From the NCBI RefSeq assembly GCF_013248995.1, contig NZ_JABRPK010000001.1, positions 806,001 through 870,000 of the forward strand: a stretch of 64,000 bases of DNA. Direction: 5' to 3'. The translations under genes and the position numbers were made by a program. The notes under the pieces were generated by a model. That model saw nothing but the letters and a program-made list of their open reading frames with translations, did no database searches and was not told the origin of the DNA. This DNA comes from Frigoribacterium sp. VKM Ac-2836. Its GTDB lineage: Bacteria; Actinomycetota; Actinomycetes; Actinomycetales; Microbacteriaceae. Numbering within the stretch: the stretch's first letter is position 1; the number at the start of each line of letters is the position of its first letter. Below, one piece after another: positions 1-8,856 of the stretch.

Positions 1-1487
1 ACGGAAAGACCCGCCTGCTCGACGCGATCCGCAACGCGAACGTGGTCGCCGGTGAAGCCGGTGGCATCACGCAGCACATCGGTGCCTACCAGGTGTGGGC
101 TCCGCACGAGGGCGTCGAGCGCGCCATCACCTTCATCGACACGCCCGGTCACGAGGCGTTCACCGCCATGCGTGCCCGTGGTGCGCAGGTGACCGACATC
201 GCGATCCTCGTGGTGGCGGCGGACGACGGCATCATGCCGCAGACGGTCGAGGCGCTGAACCACGCCCAGGCCGCAGGCGTCCCGATCGTGGTCGCGGTCA
301 ACAAGATCGACAAAGAGGGCGCGAACCCGGCCAAGGTGCGGCAGCAGCTGACCGAATACGGCCTCGTCGCCGAGGAGTACGGCGGAGACGTCATGTTCGT
401 CGACGTGTCGGCCCGTGACAACAAGAACATCGACGCCCTCCTCGAGGCCGTCCTGCTCACGGCCGACGCCGGTCTCGACCTGCGCGCGAACCCCGACAAG
501 GACGCCCGTGGCGTCGCGATCGAGGCCCGCCTCGACAAGGGCCGCGGTGCCGTCGCGACGGTGCTCATCCAGTCGGGCACGCTGCGTGTCGGAGACGCGA
601 TCGTCGCCGGCACGGCCTACGGCCGCGTCCGCGCCATGGTCGACGAGAACGGCGACTCGGTCGACGAGGCCTACCCGAGCCGGCCCGTGCTGGTCCAGGG
701 TCTGTCGAGCGTCCCTCGAGCCGGCGACACCTTCCTCGTCACCGAGGAGGACCGCACGGCGCGTCAGATCGCCGAGAAGCGTGAAGCCGTCGAGCGCAAC
801 GCGTCGCTGGCCAAGGCCCGCAAGCGCATCTCGCTCGAGGACTTCACCCGCGCTCTCGAAGAGGGCAAGGTCGAGGCTCTCAACATCATCATCAAGGGTG
901 ACGTGTCGGGTGCCGTCGAGGCGCTCGAGGAGTCGCTGCTCAAGATCGAGGTGGACGACAGCGTGCAGCTGCGCATCATCCACCGCGGTGTGGGTGCGGT
1001 CACCGAGAGCGACGTCAACCTCGCCACGGTCGACAACGCGGTCATCATCGGGTTCAACGTCCGTCCCGACACGAAGGCTCGTGAGCGCGCCGCTCGTGAG
1101 GGTGTCGACGTTCGGTTCTACTCGGTCATCTACGCAGCACTCGAGGACATCGAGAACTCGCTCACGGGCATGCTCAAGCCCGAGTTCGAGGAGAAGCAGT
1201 CCGGTGTCGCCGAGATCCGCGAGATCTTCCGCTCGTCGAAGGTCGGCAACATCGCCGGTGTCATCGTGCGATCGGGAACGATCACCCGGAACGCCCGTGC
1301 CCGAGTCATCCGCGAGGGCGTCGTCGTGGGCGACAACCTGGCGATCGACTCGCTGCGTCGCTTCAAGGACGACGTCACCGAGGTGCGGACGGACTTCGAG
1401 GCCGGCATCGGCCTCGGCAAGTTCAACGACATCCAGATCGGCGACGAGATCGAGACCATCGAGATGGTCGAGAAGCCCCGGGGCTGA
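1..1487 (+). CDS. infB: Translation initiation factor IF-2, 3' part
   Basis: IF-2 is the GTPase that places initiator tRNA on the 30S subunit and promotes 50S joining. The fragment enters in frame at base 3 with GKT, the end of the Walker A loop. It continues with DTPGHEAF (G3, fragment residues about 46-53), NKID (G4, about 100-103) and a VSA-type G5, then the beta-barrel domains and the C-terminal initiator-tRNA-binding domain. About 494 residues are present, so roughly the first half of the protein lies upstream of the window. A strong terminator hairpin lies between it and rbfA, although the two genes usually share a transcript. The stop is TGA at 1485-1487. Confidence 0.98.
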   Translation, partial: GKTRLLDAIRNANVVAGEAGGITQHIGAYQVWAPHEGVERAITFIDTPGHEAFTAMRARGAQVTDIAILVVAADDGIMPQTVEALNHAQAAGVPIVVAVNKIDKEGANPAKVRQQLTEYGLVAEEYGGDVMFVDVSARDNKNIDALLEAVLLTADAGLDLRANPDKDARGVAIEARLDKGRGAVATVLIQSGTLRVGDAIVAGTAYGRVRAMVDENGDSVDEAYPSRPVLVQGLSSVPRAGDTFLVTEEDRTARQIAEKREAVERNASLAKARKRISLEDFTRALEEGKVEALNIIIKGDVSGAVEALEESLLKIEVDDSVQLRIIHRGVGAVTESDVNLATVDNAVIIGFNVRPDTKARERAAREGVDVRFYSVIYAALEDIENSLTGMLKPEFEEKQSGVAEIREIFRSSKVGNIAGVIVRSGTITRNARARVIREGVVVGDNLAIDSLRRFKDDVTEVRTDFEAGIGLGKFNDIQIGDEIETIEMVEKPRG

Positions 1488-1508
1488 CCCGGCGTCATCG
1501 CAGTACAC

Positions 1509-1544
1509 GAGGCCCCGCTCCGACTACGGTCGGGGCGGGGCCTC
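1509..1544 (+). terminator. Hairpin terminator after infB
   Basis: A 10-bp perfect outer stem (GAGGCCCCGC with GCGGGGCCTC) encloses a G-U pair and a 5-bp inner stem around a TACG loop. It lies 22 bases after the infB stop. No T-run follows, as is common in GC-rich actinobacteria. It could reduce rather than abolish read-through into rbfA. Confidence 0.75.
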
Positions 1545-1588
1545 ACCCCTCTCGCCACGGCGGCGAGCAGCACGAACAGGAGTGAACA

Positions 1589-2131
1589 ATGGTTGACGCG
1601 CAACGCGCCCGCAAGATGGCCGACCGCATCCACGAGATCGTCGCGCGGCGTCTCGAACGAGGCATCAAGGACCCCCGCCTCGGGTTCGTCACGATCACCG
1701 ACGTCAAGGTGACCGGAGATCTGCAACACGCTTCGGTCTTCTACACGGTCTATGGCACCGACGAGGAGCGCCGCGACACGGGTGCGGCCCTCAAGTCGGC
1801 GACCGGCATGCTCCGCAGCGAGGTCGGCAAGAACATCACCGCACGCCTCACCCCGAGTCTCGAGTTCATCCTCGATGCCCTTCCCGAGAACGCGGCGTCG
1901 ATCGACCGTCTGCTCCAGGAAGCCCGTCAGCGCGACCACGAGAGCCAGTCCATGGCCTCGTCGGCCGAGTACGCCGGCGACGCGGACCCCTACGTGAAGC
2001 CCCGCGACCTCGATGCCGACGACGATGCCGACGGCCGTGAGGACGACCTCGACGACGAGCTCGCGTCGGGCGGCGAGCTCGAGGCCCCGGCCCCGGGCGA
2101 CTCCGCCGAGCCCGACGGCTCGACCCGCTGA
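1589..2131 (+). CDS. rbfA: Ribosome-binding factor A
   Basis: RbfA is a small KH-fold protein that matures the 17S rRNA 5' end on the 30S subunit. The 180-residue product has the family core over the first 115 residues (ADRIHEIVARRLERGIKDPRLG near the N-terminus, then VFYTVYG). The tail from about residue 135 is long, very acidic and probably disordered, which makes the protein longer than the usual 120-150 residues. The ATG start has AGGAG about seven bases upstream. The infB-rbfA order is the normal one. mutY follows on the opposite strand. Confidence 0.96.
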   Translation: MVDAQRARKMADRIHEIVARRLERGIKDPRLGFVTITDVKVTGDLQHASVFYTVYGTDEERRDTGAALKSATGMLRSEVGKNITARLTPSLEFILDALPENAASIDRLLQEARQRDHESQSMASSAEYAGDADPYVKPRDLDADDDADGREDDLDDELASGGELEAPAPGDSAEPDGSTR

Positions 2132-2132
2132 T

Positions 2133-2146
2133 CCGACCCCGGTCGG
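2133..2146. terminator. Short hairpin between rbfA and mutY
   Basis: CCGAC and GTCGG pair over a four-base loop just past the rbfA stop, between two convergent genes. The stem is short, so this is a weak terminator candidate. Confidence 0.35.
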
Positions 2147-2161
2147 AACACCCTGCCCGCG

Positions 2162-3031
2162 TCAGTCGGGCAGTCGATAGCCCTCGTCGGGCGACCCCGT
2201 GGCCAGGCCGTCACGGAGAAGCCCGGCGAGGGCTCTCTCGCGTTGCTCGTCGCCCGGCCAGACGGCCGCGATCTCGGTCGATGTGACGGGCACGTCACTG
2301 GCCCGCAGCTCGGCCATGACGAGCCCGCGCACCTGGCGGTCCGATCCCTCGAAGCGAGCCTGGGTCCGGAGGCGCGGGCCGGCAGGAGCAGGACTGCCCG
2401 CCAGCACCCACGCGCACTGCTCGAGCAGCGGGCAGACGTCGCACTTCGGCGACCGCGCCGTGCAGACCAACGCGCCCAACTCCATGACGCCCGCGTTGGT
2501 GACCCGTGCCTCCTCGAGGTCGTCGGGCAGCTGCGACTCCATCAGGGGCAGGTCGCGCGAGGCCTTGGGCGCCCAGGGTTCGGCGAGCCCCTCGACGGCG
2601 CGGGCCAGGACGCGCCGGACGTTCGTGTCGACGACCGGGTGGCGATGCCCGTACGCGAACACCGCGACGGCCCGCGAGGTGTAGTCGCCGACACCGGGCA
2701 GGGCGAGGAGCGAGGGGACGTCATCGGGCACGATCCCGTCGTGCCGGTCGGTGATGGCCACGGCGGCGGCGTGCAGGGCGAGCGCCCGACGCGGGTACCC
2801 CAGGCGTTCCCAGGCACGGACCGCCTCGGACGCGGGAGAAGCGGCGAGATCGCGTGGCGTGGGCCACCGCGCGAGCCACTGCTCGAGGCGGGGCAGGACG
2901 CGTGCCACGGGAGTCTGCTGCAGCATGATCTCGCTGACCAGCGTGCCCCAGGCGGTGAAGCCGGGCCGACGCCAGGGCAGGTCGCGACCGTTGGCGCGGA
3001 ACCAGGCGTTCACGGCGGGGGAGATGCTCAC
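2162..3031 (-). CDS. mutY: A/G-specific adenine glycosylase
   Basis: MutY removes adenine mispaired with 8-oxoguanine in base excision repair. The 289-residue protein has SEIMLQQT with the catalytic Glu34, a helix-hairpin-helix LPGVGDY at 111-117, catalytic Asp135 in VVDT, and four cysteines (190, 197, 200, 206) in the C-x6-C-x2-C-x5-C spacing of the 4Fe-4S cluster. The C-terminal NUDIX-like 8-oxoG recognition domain is much reduced, as in many actinobacterial MutY proteins. The start is GTG; a TAGGCT hexamer six bases ahead of it suggests a leaderless transcript. It is divergent from the kinase-like gene that follows. Confidence 0.95.
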   Translation of the reverse strand: MSISPAVNAWFRANGRDLPWRRPGFTAWGTLVSEIMLQQTPVARVLPRLEQWLARWPTPRDLAASPASEAVRAWERLGYPRRALALHAAAVAITDRHDGIVPDDVPSLLALPGVGDYTSRAVAVFAYGHRHPVVDTNVRRVLARAVEGLAEPWAPKASRDLPLMESQLPDDLEEARVTNAGVMELGALVCTARSPKCDVCPLLEQCAWVLAGSPAPAGPRLRTQARFEGSDRQVRGLVMAELRASDVPVTSTEIAAVWPGDEQRERALAGLLRDGLATGSPDEGYRLPD

Positions 3032-3037
3032 CGTGAG

Positions 3038-3043
3038 AGCCTA
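3038..3043 (-). promoter_or_regulatory. -10 element of mutY (leaderless)
   Basis: TAGGCT on the minus strand ends six bases before the GTG start at 3031. No -35 resembling TTGACA is seen. This spacing would start the mRNA at the start codon. Confidence 0.45.
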
Positions 3044-3087
3044 CGGCGCGTCGAGAGCTCACCCGGCGTCGTGTCGGCACCCGGGCG

Positions 3088-3093
3088 TACGGT
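3088..3093 (+). promoter_or_regulatory. -10 element of the uridine-kinase-like gene
   Basis: TACGGT ends six bases before the ATG at 3100, again the leaderless spacing. It faces away from the mutY -10 in the 68-base divergent gap. Confidence 0.4.
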
Positions 3094-3099
3094 GTCGAC

Positions 3100-3654
3100 A
3101 TGACCACCCGATGGGCTCCTGCCAAGAAAGACACGCTGCGCGAGCTGGCGACCGAGATCGTCCACAACTACGGTCGCGGTCGCGTGCTCGTCGCGATCGA
3201 CAGCGACGGAGGCGCGGGTGCGGCCGGTCTCGCCGACGATCTCGTCGAGGCCTTCCGTGAGCAGGGCCACGCGGCGTTCCGGGCGTCGCTCGCCGGCTTC
3301 GAGAAGCGCCTCGAGGGGGCCCCCCGCGATTCCTCGCCCGAGCTCGACGAGAGTCTCTTCCGCCGCGTGCTCGTCGAACCGTTCCGGCTCGGCGGCAGCA
3401 CGGGCTGGGTCGACCGGGCGTGGGACGCCGACGCCGATCGTGCCGTCGAGTCCGCCTGGGTCACCGGGCCCGCGGACGCGGTCCTGCTGGTCGACGGTGC
3501 CGACCTCGCCCGTCCTGGCCTCGCGGGGCTCTGGCACTACCGGGTCTGGGTGACGGCGGACGACTCGCGGCTCGACGCCCGGGCCAAGGCGTCGGCCGTC
3601 GTCGACAACTCCGATCGTGAGCACCCGCGTCGACGCTTCGACGACGCGTGCTGA
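3100..3654 (+). CDS. Uridine-kinase-like protein with degenerate P-loop
   Basis: The 184-residue protein has the overall pattern of actinobacterial uridine kinase-like P-loop proteins: a hydrophobic strand leading into a loop near residue 34, and the typical C-terminal VDNSD...HPRR ending at about 168-178. Where a working kinase has GxxxxGKT/S, this one reads DSDGGAGAAG (34-43), with neither the lysine nor the Ser/Thr. VLLVDGAD at about 129-136 looks like the Walker B strand. I infer loss of normal ATP-dependent phosphoryl transfer, or an unusual nucleotide-binding role. It sits between mutY and truB. Family confidence is good, function is open. Confidence 0.75.
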   Translation: MTTRWAPAKKDTLRELATEIVHNYGRGRVLVAIDSDGGAGAAGLADDLVEAFREQGHAAFRASLAGFEKRLEGAPRDSSPELDESLFRRVLVEPFRLGGSTGWVDRAWDADADRAVESAWVTGPADAVLLVDGADLARPGLAGLWHYRVWVTADDSRLDARAKASAVVDNSDREHPRRRFDDAC

Positions 3655-3688
3655 GCGCGTCCCCGACGTCCTCGCCGTCGGGCTGCGC

Positions 3689-3694
3689 TAACGT
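3689..3694 (+). promoter_or_regulatory. -10 element of truB (leaderless)
   Basis: TAACGT ends six bases before the GTG start at 3701, which also argues for this GTG as the true start. Confidence 0.4.
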
Positions 3695-3700
3695 CGACGG

Positions 3701-4600
3701 GTGAACAGCGGCATCCTCCTCGTCGACAAGCCGCAGGGCATCACCAGCCACGACGTCGTGTCGCGGGTACGCAAGGCGGCAGGGACGCGCAAGGTCGGCC
3801 ACGCCGGCACCCTCGATCCTCTGGCCACGGGACTGCTGGTGCTCGGCCTGAACTCGTCGACGCGCCTCCTGACCTTCCTCGTCGGCCTCGACAAGGGGTA
3901 CGACGCGACCATCCGTCTCGGCGTCTCGACGTCGAGCGACGACAGCGACGGCGAGGTCGTCGGGACGACCTCGGCGGCCGAGGTCACCGATGCGGCCGTG
4001 GACGCCGGCGTCGCCCGTCTCACCGGGCCGATCAGCCAGGTGCCCACGACCGTCAGCGCCATCAAGGTGGGCGGGCGTCGTGCCTACGACCTCGCCCGTG
4101 CCGGTGTCGAGGTCGAGTTGACGGCACGCGACGTCACGATCTCCGAGTTCACCGTGCTCGCTCGACGTGACGCCGTGGTCGACGGGGTCGCCGTCCGCGA
4201 CGTCGACGTCCGCGTCTCCTGTTCGTCGGGAACGTACGTCAGGGCCCTCGCTCGCGACCTCGGGGCCGACCTCGGCGTCGGAGGACACCTGACCGCGCTG
4301 CGGCGGACGCGGGTGGGGCCGTTCGACGTGTCCGGGGCCTCCGAACTCGAAGGCATCGACGTCGCCCCCGCGTTGCTCCCTCCCGTCGACGTGGCCCGGA
4401 CGCTCTTCCCGGCGTGGTCGATGACCGCGGCCGAGACCGTCGACCTGGGCCACGGCAAGCGCGTCGCCGTCGACCTGGCGGACACCCCCGGGCCGGTCGC
4501 CGCCGTGACGCCTGCGGGCACGCTCGCCGGTCTCGTCTCGGTGCGCGCCGGTGCCGCGAAGCCCATCGTGAACTTCCCGACCGACGAGGTGCAGGCATGA
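3701..4600 (+). CDS. truB: tRNA pseudouridine(55) synthase
   Basis: TruB converts U55 to pseudouridine in the T-loop of tRNAs. The 299-residue protein opens with ILLVDKPQGITSHDVV and carries the catalytic motif GHAGTLDPLATG with the nucleophilic aspartate near residue 40, then KGYDA and the SGTYVR motif near residue 180. The C-terminal part is PUA-like. Its stop overlaps the ATG of the next small membrane gene in an ATGA junction at 4597-4600, so the two are probably translationally coupled. ribF follows two small genes later, the usual truB-ribF order. Confidence 0.97.
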   Translation: MNSGILLVDKPQGITSHDVVSRVRKAAGTRKVGHAGTLDPLATGLLVLGLNSSTRLLTFLVGLDKGYDATIRLGVSTSSDDSDGEVVGTTSAAEVTDAAVDAGVARLTGPISQVPTTVSAIKVGGRRAYDLARAGVEVELTARDVTISEFTVLARRDAVVDGVAVRDVDVRVSCSSGTYVRALARDLGADLGVGGHLTALRRTRVGPFDVSGASELEGIDVAPALLPPVDVARTLFPAWSMTAAETVDLGHGKRVAVDLADTPGPVAAVTPAGTLAGLVSVRAGAAKPIVNFPTDEVQA

Positions 4601-4965
4601 TCGAGTGGTTCACCTGGGTGCAGGTGGTGGTGGCCGTCGTGGCCGGTCTCGTCTGCGTGGTCGCCTGCTTCGCGAGACGGCAGCCCGACGACATCACGGT
4701 CGGCACGGGCGCCGCGGTGCTGCTGCTGCTGCTCGTGCAGCTCGTCGTCGCGATCGTGGCACCCTTCGTCGGGAACGCGCCGACCGGCAACCTGGTCGAG
4801 TTCTACATCTACCTCGTCTCGGCGATCCTGCTGCCGCCGCTCGCCACGGTCTGGGCACTCGTGGACCGCACCCGGTGGAGCAACCTCGTGCTGGCCACCT
4901 CGTCCTTCGCGATCGCGGTGATGGTCTACCGCATGTTCCAGATCTGGACCGTCCAGGGCCTCTGA
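4597..4965 (+). CDS. Small integral membrane protein
   Basis: The 122-residue protein has about four hydrophobic segments (roughly residues 6-26, 38-60, 68-87 and 95-117) separated by short polar loops and no recognisable catalytic motif. It starts inside the truB stop (ATGA), so it is expressed with truB. Small proteins like this between truB and ribF occur in related actinobacteria, but no function is known to me. Confidence 0.8.
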   Translation: MIEWFTWVQVVVAVVAGLVCVVACFARRQPDDITVGTGAAVLLLLLVQLVVAIVAPFVGNAPTGNLVEFYIYLVSAILLPPLATVWALVDRTRWSNLVLATSSFAIAVMVYRMFQIWTVQGL

Positions 4966-4998
4966 GGCACCCGGTCGGCGGCGGGCCCGCCGGAGTCC

Positions 4999-5004
4999 TA
5001 TCCT
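4999..5004 (+). promoter_or_regulatory. -10 element of the 5012 gene
   Basis: TATCCT ends seven bases before the ATG at 5012, fitting a leaderless or near-leaderless transcript. Confidence 0.4.
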
Positions 5005-5011
5005 TGACGGG

Positions 5012-5488
5012 ATGGTCACTCAGAAGTCAACGCGCGCGGTCGGCCTCGGCCGGGTCCTCATCGCCGTGTACGCCCTCCTCGCCCTCGCCGCCACCGGTCG
5101 GTCGGTCTTCCAGATCACGACCCAGTTCTCCGAGGCACCTCTGGCGTACACGCTGAGCGCGTTGTCGGCGGTCGTCTACATCGTCGCCACCGTGGCCCTC
5201 ATCGGCCGCGGCCAGGGCTGGTACGCCGTCGCCTGGGCCACCATCAGCTTCGAGCTCGCCGGAGTCCTGATCATCGGTCTCGTGACCGTGCTCGATCCCG
5301 AGCTCTTCCCGCACGACACCGTGTGGTCGTTCTTCGGTCGCGGCTACGGCTTCGTCCCGTTGGTGTTGCCCGTGCTCGGCATCCTGTGGCTGCGTCGACA
5401 GGGACGCGCCACCCGTGACGTCGGGGGCGCAGGTGCCGACGACGTGAGGGCCGACGGGGCTCCTCGCGACCCGGGCACGACGAGGTAA
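5012..5488 (+). CDS. Conserved four-helix membrane protein
   Basis: The 158-residue protein has four predicted membrane helices (about 13-30, 48-66, 73-95 and 108-128) and a charged, Gly/Asp-rich cytoplasmic tail after about residue 130. It ends five bases before the ribF start, so ribF is probably cotranscribed. No enzyme motif is visible. It resembles uncharacterised membrane proteins found beside ribF in actinobacteria. Function unknown. Confidence 0.8.
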   Translation: MVTQKSTRAVGLGRVLIAVYALLALAATGRSVFQITTQFSEAPLAYTLSALSAVVYIVATVALIGRGQGWYAVAWATISFELAGVLIIGLVTVLDPELFPHDTVWSFFGRGYGFVPLVLPVLGILWLRRQGRATRDVGGAGADDVRADGAPRDPGTTR

Positions 5489-5493
5489 CGCGC

Positions 5494-6435
5494 GTGCAGT
5501 TCTACGACCGGGTCGGCGACGTGCCGGCCGACTTCGGGCCGAGTGCCGTGACCATCGGCAAGTTCGACGGCGTCCACGTCGGGCATCGCGCCGTGATCGA
5601 CATGCTCGAGGGCGTGGCACGCGACGAAGACCTGGTGTCCACCGTCGTCACCTTCGACCGACACCCGTTGGCCGTCCTGCGACCCCACGACGTGCCGACG
5701 GCCCTCGTCAGCAACAGGCAGAAGCGCGAACTCCTCGACGACGCGGGGGTCGCCGCCACCCTCATGCTCACCTTCGACGCCGAGTTGCGGGCTCTGACGC
5801 CCGACGAGTTCGTCGATCGCATCCTGGTCGACGCCCTGCACGCCCGGATCGTGTTCGTCGGCGACGACTTCCGGTTCGGTGTGCGGGGCAGCGGCACCGT
5901 CGACACCTTGCGCGAGCTGGGCGCCTCGCGCGGCTTCCGGGTCGTGTCGATCGACGACGTCCGGCCGAGCGGGGGCCGCCGGGCGTCCTCGACCTGGATT
6001 CGTGAACTGATGGACGCCGGCGACGTCCGTGAGGCCGGCGTGCTGCTCGGACGCGAACCGTCGGTGCGCGGCATCGTCGTCCACGGCGAGCAGCGGGGAC
6101 GCGAACTGGGTTTCCCGACGGCCAACCTGGCACGCGACAGCGAGGGGTTCGTCCCGGCGGACGGCGTCTACGCCGCGCGTGTGCTGGTCGGCCACACGCT
6201 CTACCCGGCGGCCGTGTCGGTCGGTGACAACCCGACCTTCGAGGGGGTGCCGGCGAAGCAGGTCGAGGCACACCTGCTCGACGTCTCGCTCGATCTCTAC
6301 GGGCTCGAGGTCACCGTGCACTTCGTCGACTGGGTGCGGGGCAACGTACGCTTCGACGGCCTCGAGGCCCTGATCGCCCACATCGGGGCCGACGTGGTCC
6401 GCACTCGCGAGATCTTGGGGCTGCCGACCGCCTGA
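5494..6435 (+). CDS. ribF: Bifunctional riboflavin kinase/FAD synthetase
   Basis: RibF makes FMN from riboflavin and then FAD. The 313-residue protein has the N-terminal adenylyltransferase domain with GKFDGVHVGH (22-31) and SSTWIR near residue 170, and the C-terminal kinase domain with RGRELGFPTANL near residue 200. The length is normal. The GTG start lies just five bases after the stop of the upstream membrane gene. No FMN riboswitch is visible in front of it. Confidence 0.97.
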   Translation: MQFYDRVGDVPADFGPSAVTIGKFDGVHVGHRAVIDMLEGVARDEDLVSTVVTFDRHPLAVLRPHDVPTALVSNRQKRELLDDAGVAATLMLTFDAELRALTPDEFVDRILVDALHARIVFVGDDFRFGVRGSGTVDTLRELGASRGFRVVSIDDVRPSGGRRASSTWIRELMDAGDVREAGVLLGREPSVRGIVVHGEQRGRELGFPTANLARDSEGFVPADGVYAARVLVGHTLYPAAVSVGDNPTFEGVPAKQVEAHLLDVSLDLYGLEVTVHFVDWVRGNVRFDGLEALIAHIGADVVRTREILGLPTA

Positions 6436-6464
6436 GCCGTCGGGACGCCGCGCATCGTGGGCGC

Positions 6465-6474
6465 CGCGCCTCCT
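6465..6474. repeat. Copy of the CGCGCCTCCT decamer (intergenic)
   Basis: One of 16 exact copies of this decamer or its complement in the window (positions listed in the findings). This one lies between the convergent ends of ribF and deoC. Confidence 0.6.
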
Positions 6475-6481
6475 CGGCTCG

Positions 6482-7210
6482 TCAGTACGACGTCGTGTCG
6501 TCGCCCGCGCCCGAGGCGCTACCCGTCTCGAGACGGTGTGCCAGGTCGGCGAGGATCGTGCCGCTGGCACTCGTGCCGAAACGCGTGACGCCGAGGTCGA
6601 GCATCTCGAGCACGGTGTCGAGGCCTCGGACCCCGCCCGAGGCCTTGACCTGGACCGAGTCGGAGACGGCCTCGCGCATCAGACGCAGGTGGGGGAGCGT
6701 CGCCCCGCCGCCCGCGAAGCCGGTGGACGTCTTGACGAACGCCGCCCCGCCGCGCTCGGCGGCCTTCGAGCCCGCGACGATCTGGTCGTCGTCGAGGTAG
6801 GCCGTCTCGAGGATGACCTTGACGATCGTGTCGCCCGCGGCGTCGACGACGCCTCGCACGTCGGCCTCGACCTCGTCGGTCAGGCCGCTGCGCAGCCAGC
6901 CGATGTTGACGACCATGTCGAGTTCGGCAGCACCGTCGGCGATCGCCTGACGCGACTCGGCGGCCTTGGTTGCCGTCGAGGTCGTGCCGTGCGGGAACCC
7001 GATGACGGTGCCGACGAGCACGCCGGTGCCCGCGAGACGCTCGACGGCGTGGGTGATGTCGGACGGGCGGACGCAGACGCTGAAGACGTGGTTCGCGGCG
7101 GCGTCGTCGAGGGCGGCGTCGACCTCGGCGCGGGTGAGCTCGGGCTTGAGGATCGCGTGGTCGATCATGCCGGCGACGGCGGAGACGGTGGGGAGCTGCT
7201 GGGTAGTCAT
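6482..7210 (-). CDS. deoC: Deoxyribose-phosphate aldolase
   Basis: DeoC cleaves 2-deoxyribose-5-phosphate to glyceraldehyde-3-phosphate and acetaldehyde in deoxynucleoside catabolism. The 242-residue class I aldolase shows all catalytic positions: Asp98 in ELDMVVNIG, the Schiff-base Lys160 in FVKTSTGF, and Lys189 in VKASGGVR. It is alone here; no other deo genes are adjacent, though an acetaldehyde dehydrogenase (17.7-19.3 kb) could use its product. A TACGCT hexamer lies ten bases ahead of the ATG. Confidence 0.97.
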   Translation of the reverse strand: MTTQQLPTVSAVAGMIDHAILKPELTRAEVDAALDDAAANHVFSVCVRPSDITHAVERLAGTGVLVGTVIGFPHGTTSTATKAAESRQAIADGAAELDMVVNIGWLRSGLTDEVEADVRGVVDAAGDTIVKVILETAYLDDDQIVAGSKAAERGGAAFVKTSTGFAGGGATLPHLRLMREAVSDSVQVKASGGVRGLDTVLEMLDLGVTRFGTSASGTILADLAHRLETGSASGAGDDTTSY

Positions 7211-7224
7211 GATGCGGTCCAGCG

Positions 7225-7230
7225 TAGCTT
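7225..7230 (+). promoter_or_regulatory. -10 element of the SDR/DUF2867 gene
   Basis: TAGCTT ends six bases before the ATG at 7237, within the 26-base divergent gap to deoC. The pattern is leaderless. Confidence 0.4.
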
Positions 7231-7236
7231 GGGCCC

Positions 7237-8856
7237 ATGTCAGTGAACACTCCCGACGGCGTGCCGTCGAGCGCCCCCGTCACGAGCGACACCGATCACG
7301 CCGTGGCCTCCCGCCGCGTGTTGGTGACCGGTGCGACCGGGTACATCGGCGGACGCCTCACCCCGCGGCTCGTCGCCGCCGGTGCCGACGTACGGGTGCT
7401 CGTCCGGTCACCGGAGAAGCTGCGCGACGTCCCCTGGTCGGCCGACGTGGACGTCGTCCGGGGCGACCTGACCGACCCTGCCACCGTGCGCCCCGCCATG
7501 GAGGGCGTGGACGTCGTCTATTACCTGGCCCACGCGATGGGCGGCAAGGGCGACTTCGAACGCGCCGAGGCCGACGCGGCGCACACGGTGGCCGACGCCG
7601 CCCGCGACGCAGGGGTGCGCCGCATCGTCTACCTGGGCGGGCTGCACCCCGAGGGCGAACTGTCGAAGCACCTGCAGTCACGCAAGGACGTCGGCGACGT
7701 GTTGCTGGCGAGTGGAGTGCCGACGGTGGCCCTCCAGGCCGGTGTCGTCATCGGATCGGGCAGTGCCTCGTTCGAGATGGTCCGGCACCTGACCGACGTG
7801 CTGCCCTACATGCCGGCACCGAAGTGGGTCCGCAACTTCATCCAACCGATCGCCGTCCGCGACGTCCTGCACTACCTGCTGGGCGCGGCCGACGTACCCG
7901 ACGACGTCAATCGCACCTTCGACATCGGTGGGCCGGACGTGCTGCGCTACGGGCAGATGATGAACGGTTACGCCCTGGAGGCCGGCTTGAAACAGCGCCC
8001 CATCGCCTCGTTGCCCGTCTTCACGCCATGGCTCGCCTCCCAATGGGTCAACCTCGTCACCCCCGTGCCGCGAGCCCTCGCCGTGCCGATCATCGCGTCC
8101 TTGCAGTACGACTGCGTCGTCCGGGAGCACGACATCGACGCCGTCGTGCCGCCGCCGGTCGAGGGGTTGCTGCCCTACCGTCGCGCGGTGCGCCTCGCCT
8201 TGCAGCGCGAACAGGACGGCGACGTCGAGACCAGTTGGCAGGACTCCTCGGTCGCGGGTGCTCCCAGCGACCTGCTGCCGAGCGACCCCGACTGGTCGGG
8301 TCACATCGTCTACACCGACGACCGGCAGACCGATACGAGTGCACCACCGGCCGAGCTCTGGAAGGTGCTCGAGAGCATCGGCGGCGAGAACGGTTGGTAC
8401 TCGTTCCCCCTCGCCTGGTCGGCCCGCGGCTGGATGGACCGGCTCGTCGGGGGAGTGGGGCTGCGGCGCGGCCGCCGGAGCGCGACCACGCTGCGCGTCG
8501 GTGACGCCCTCGACTGGTGGCGGGTCGAGAAGCTCGAGCGCGGCCATCTGCTGCGGCTGCGGGCCGAGATGAAGGTCCCGGGAGGCGCGTGGCTGGAACT
8601 CACGGTCGAGCCGCGGCCCGGAGGTGGCTCGCACTACCGTCAACGTGCGGTCTTCTTCCCACAGGGGCTAAGCGGACGTCTCTACTGGTTCGCGATCCTT
8701 CCGTTCCACGGCGTCATCTTCTCGGGCATGCTCCGACGCATCACGGCGACGGCCGAACGGGACGCGGGCTCCCGGGCCCGCGGGGCCCGAGTGGGCACCG
8801 GGCACGGGGACGGTCCGACCGGCGCACCGACCACCGACGAGACGGCCGTGGCGTGA
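7237..8856 (+). CDS. NAD(P)-binding SDR fused to DUF2867
   Basis: The 539-residue two-domain protein begins with an atypical SDR domain: VLVTGATGYIGG (TGxxGxxG nucleotide loop, about 28-39), the strand-end VRGDL, and YLAHAMG in the position of the family's active-site strand. After about residue 340 it becomes a DUF2867 domain with conserved tryptophans (WYSFPLAWSARGWMD). Such fusions are widespread in actinobacteria and are annotated as epimerases or oxidoreductases of unknown substrate. Its stop overlaps the GTG of a tiny membrane protein. Confidence 0.9.
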   Translation: MSVNTPDGVPSSAPVTSDTDHAVASRRVLVTGATGYIGGRLTPRLVAAGADVRVLVRSPEKLRDVPWSADVDVVRGDLTDPATVRPAMEGVDVVYYLAHAMGGKGDFERAEADAAHTVADAARDAGVRRIVYLGGLHPEGELSKHLQSRKDVGDVLLASGVPTVALQAGVVIGSGSASFEMVRHLTDVLPYMPAPKWVRNFIQPIAVRDVLHYLLGAADVPDDVNRTFDIGGPDVLRYGQMMNGYALEAGLKQRPIASLPVFTPWLASQWVNLVTPVPRALAVPIIASLQYDCVVREHDIDAVVPPPVEGLLPYRRAVRLALQREQDGDVETSWQDSSVAGAPSDLLPSDPDWSGHIVYTDDRQTDTSAPPAELWKVLESIGGENGWYSFPLAWSARGWMDRLVGGVGLRRGRRSATTLRVGDALDWWRVEKLERGHLLRLRAEMKVPGGAWLELTVEPRPGGGSHYRQRAVFFPQGLSGRLYWFAILPFHGVIFSGMLRRITATAERDAGSRARGARVGTGHGDGPTGAPTTDETAVA

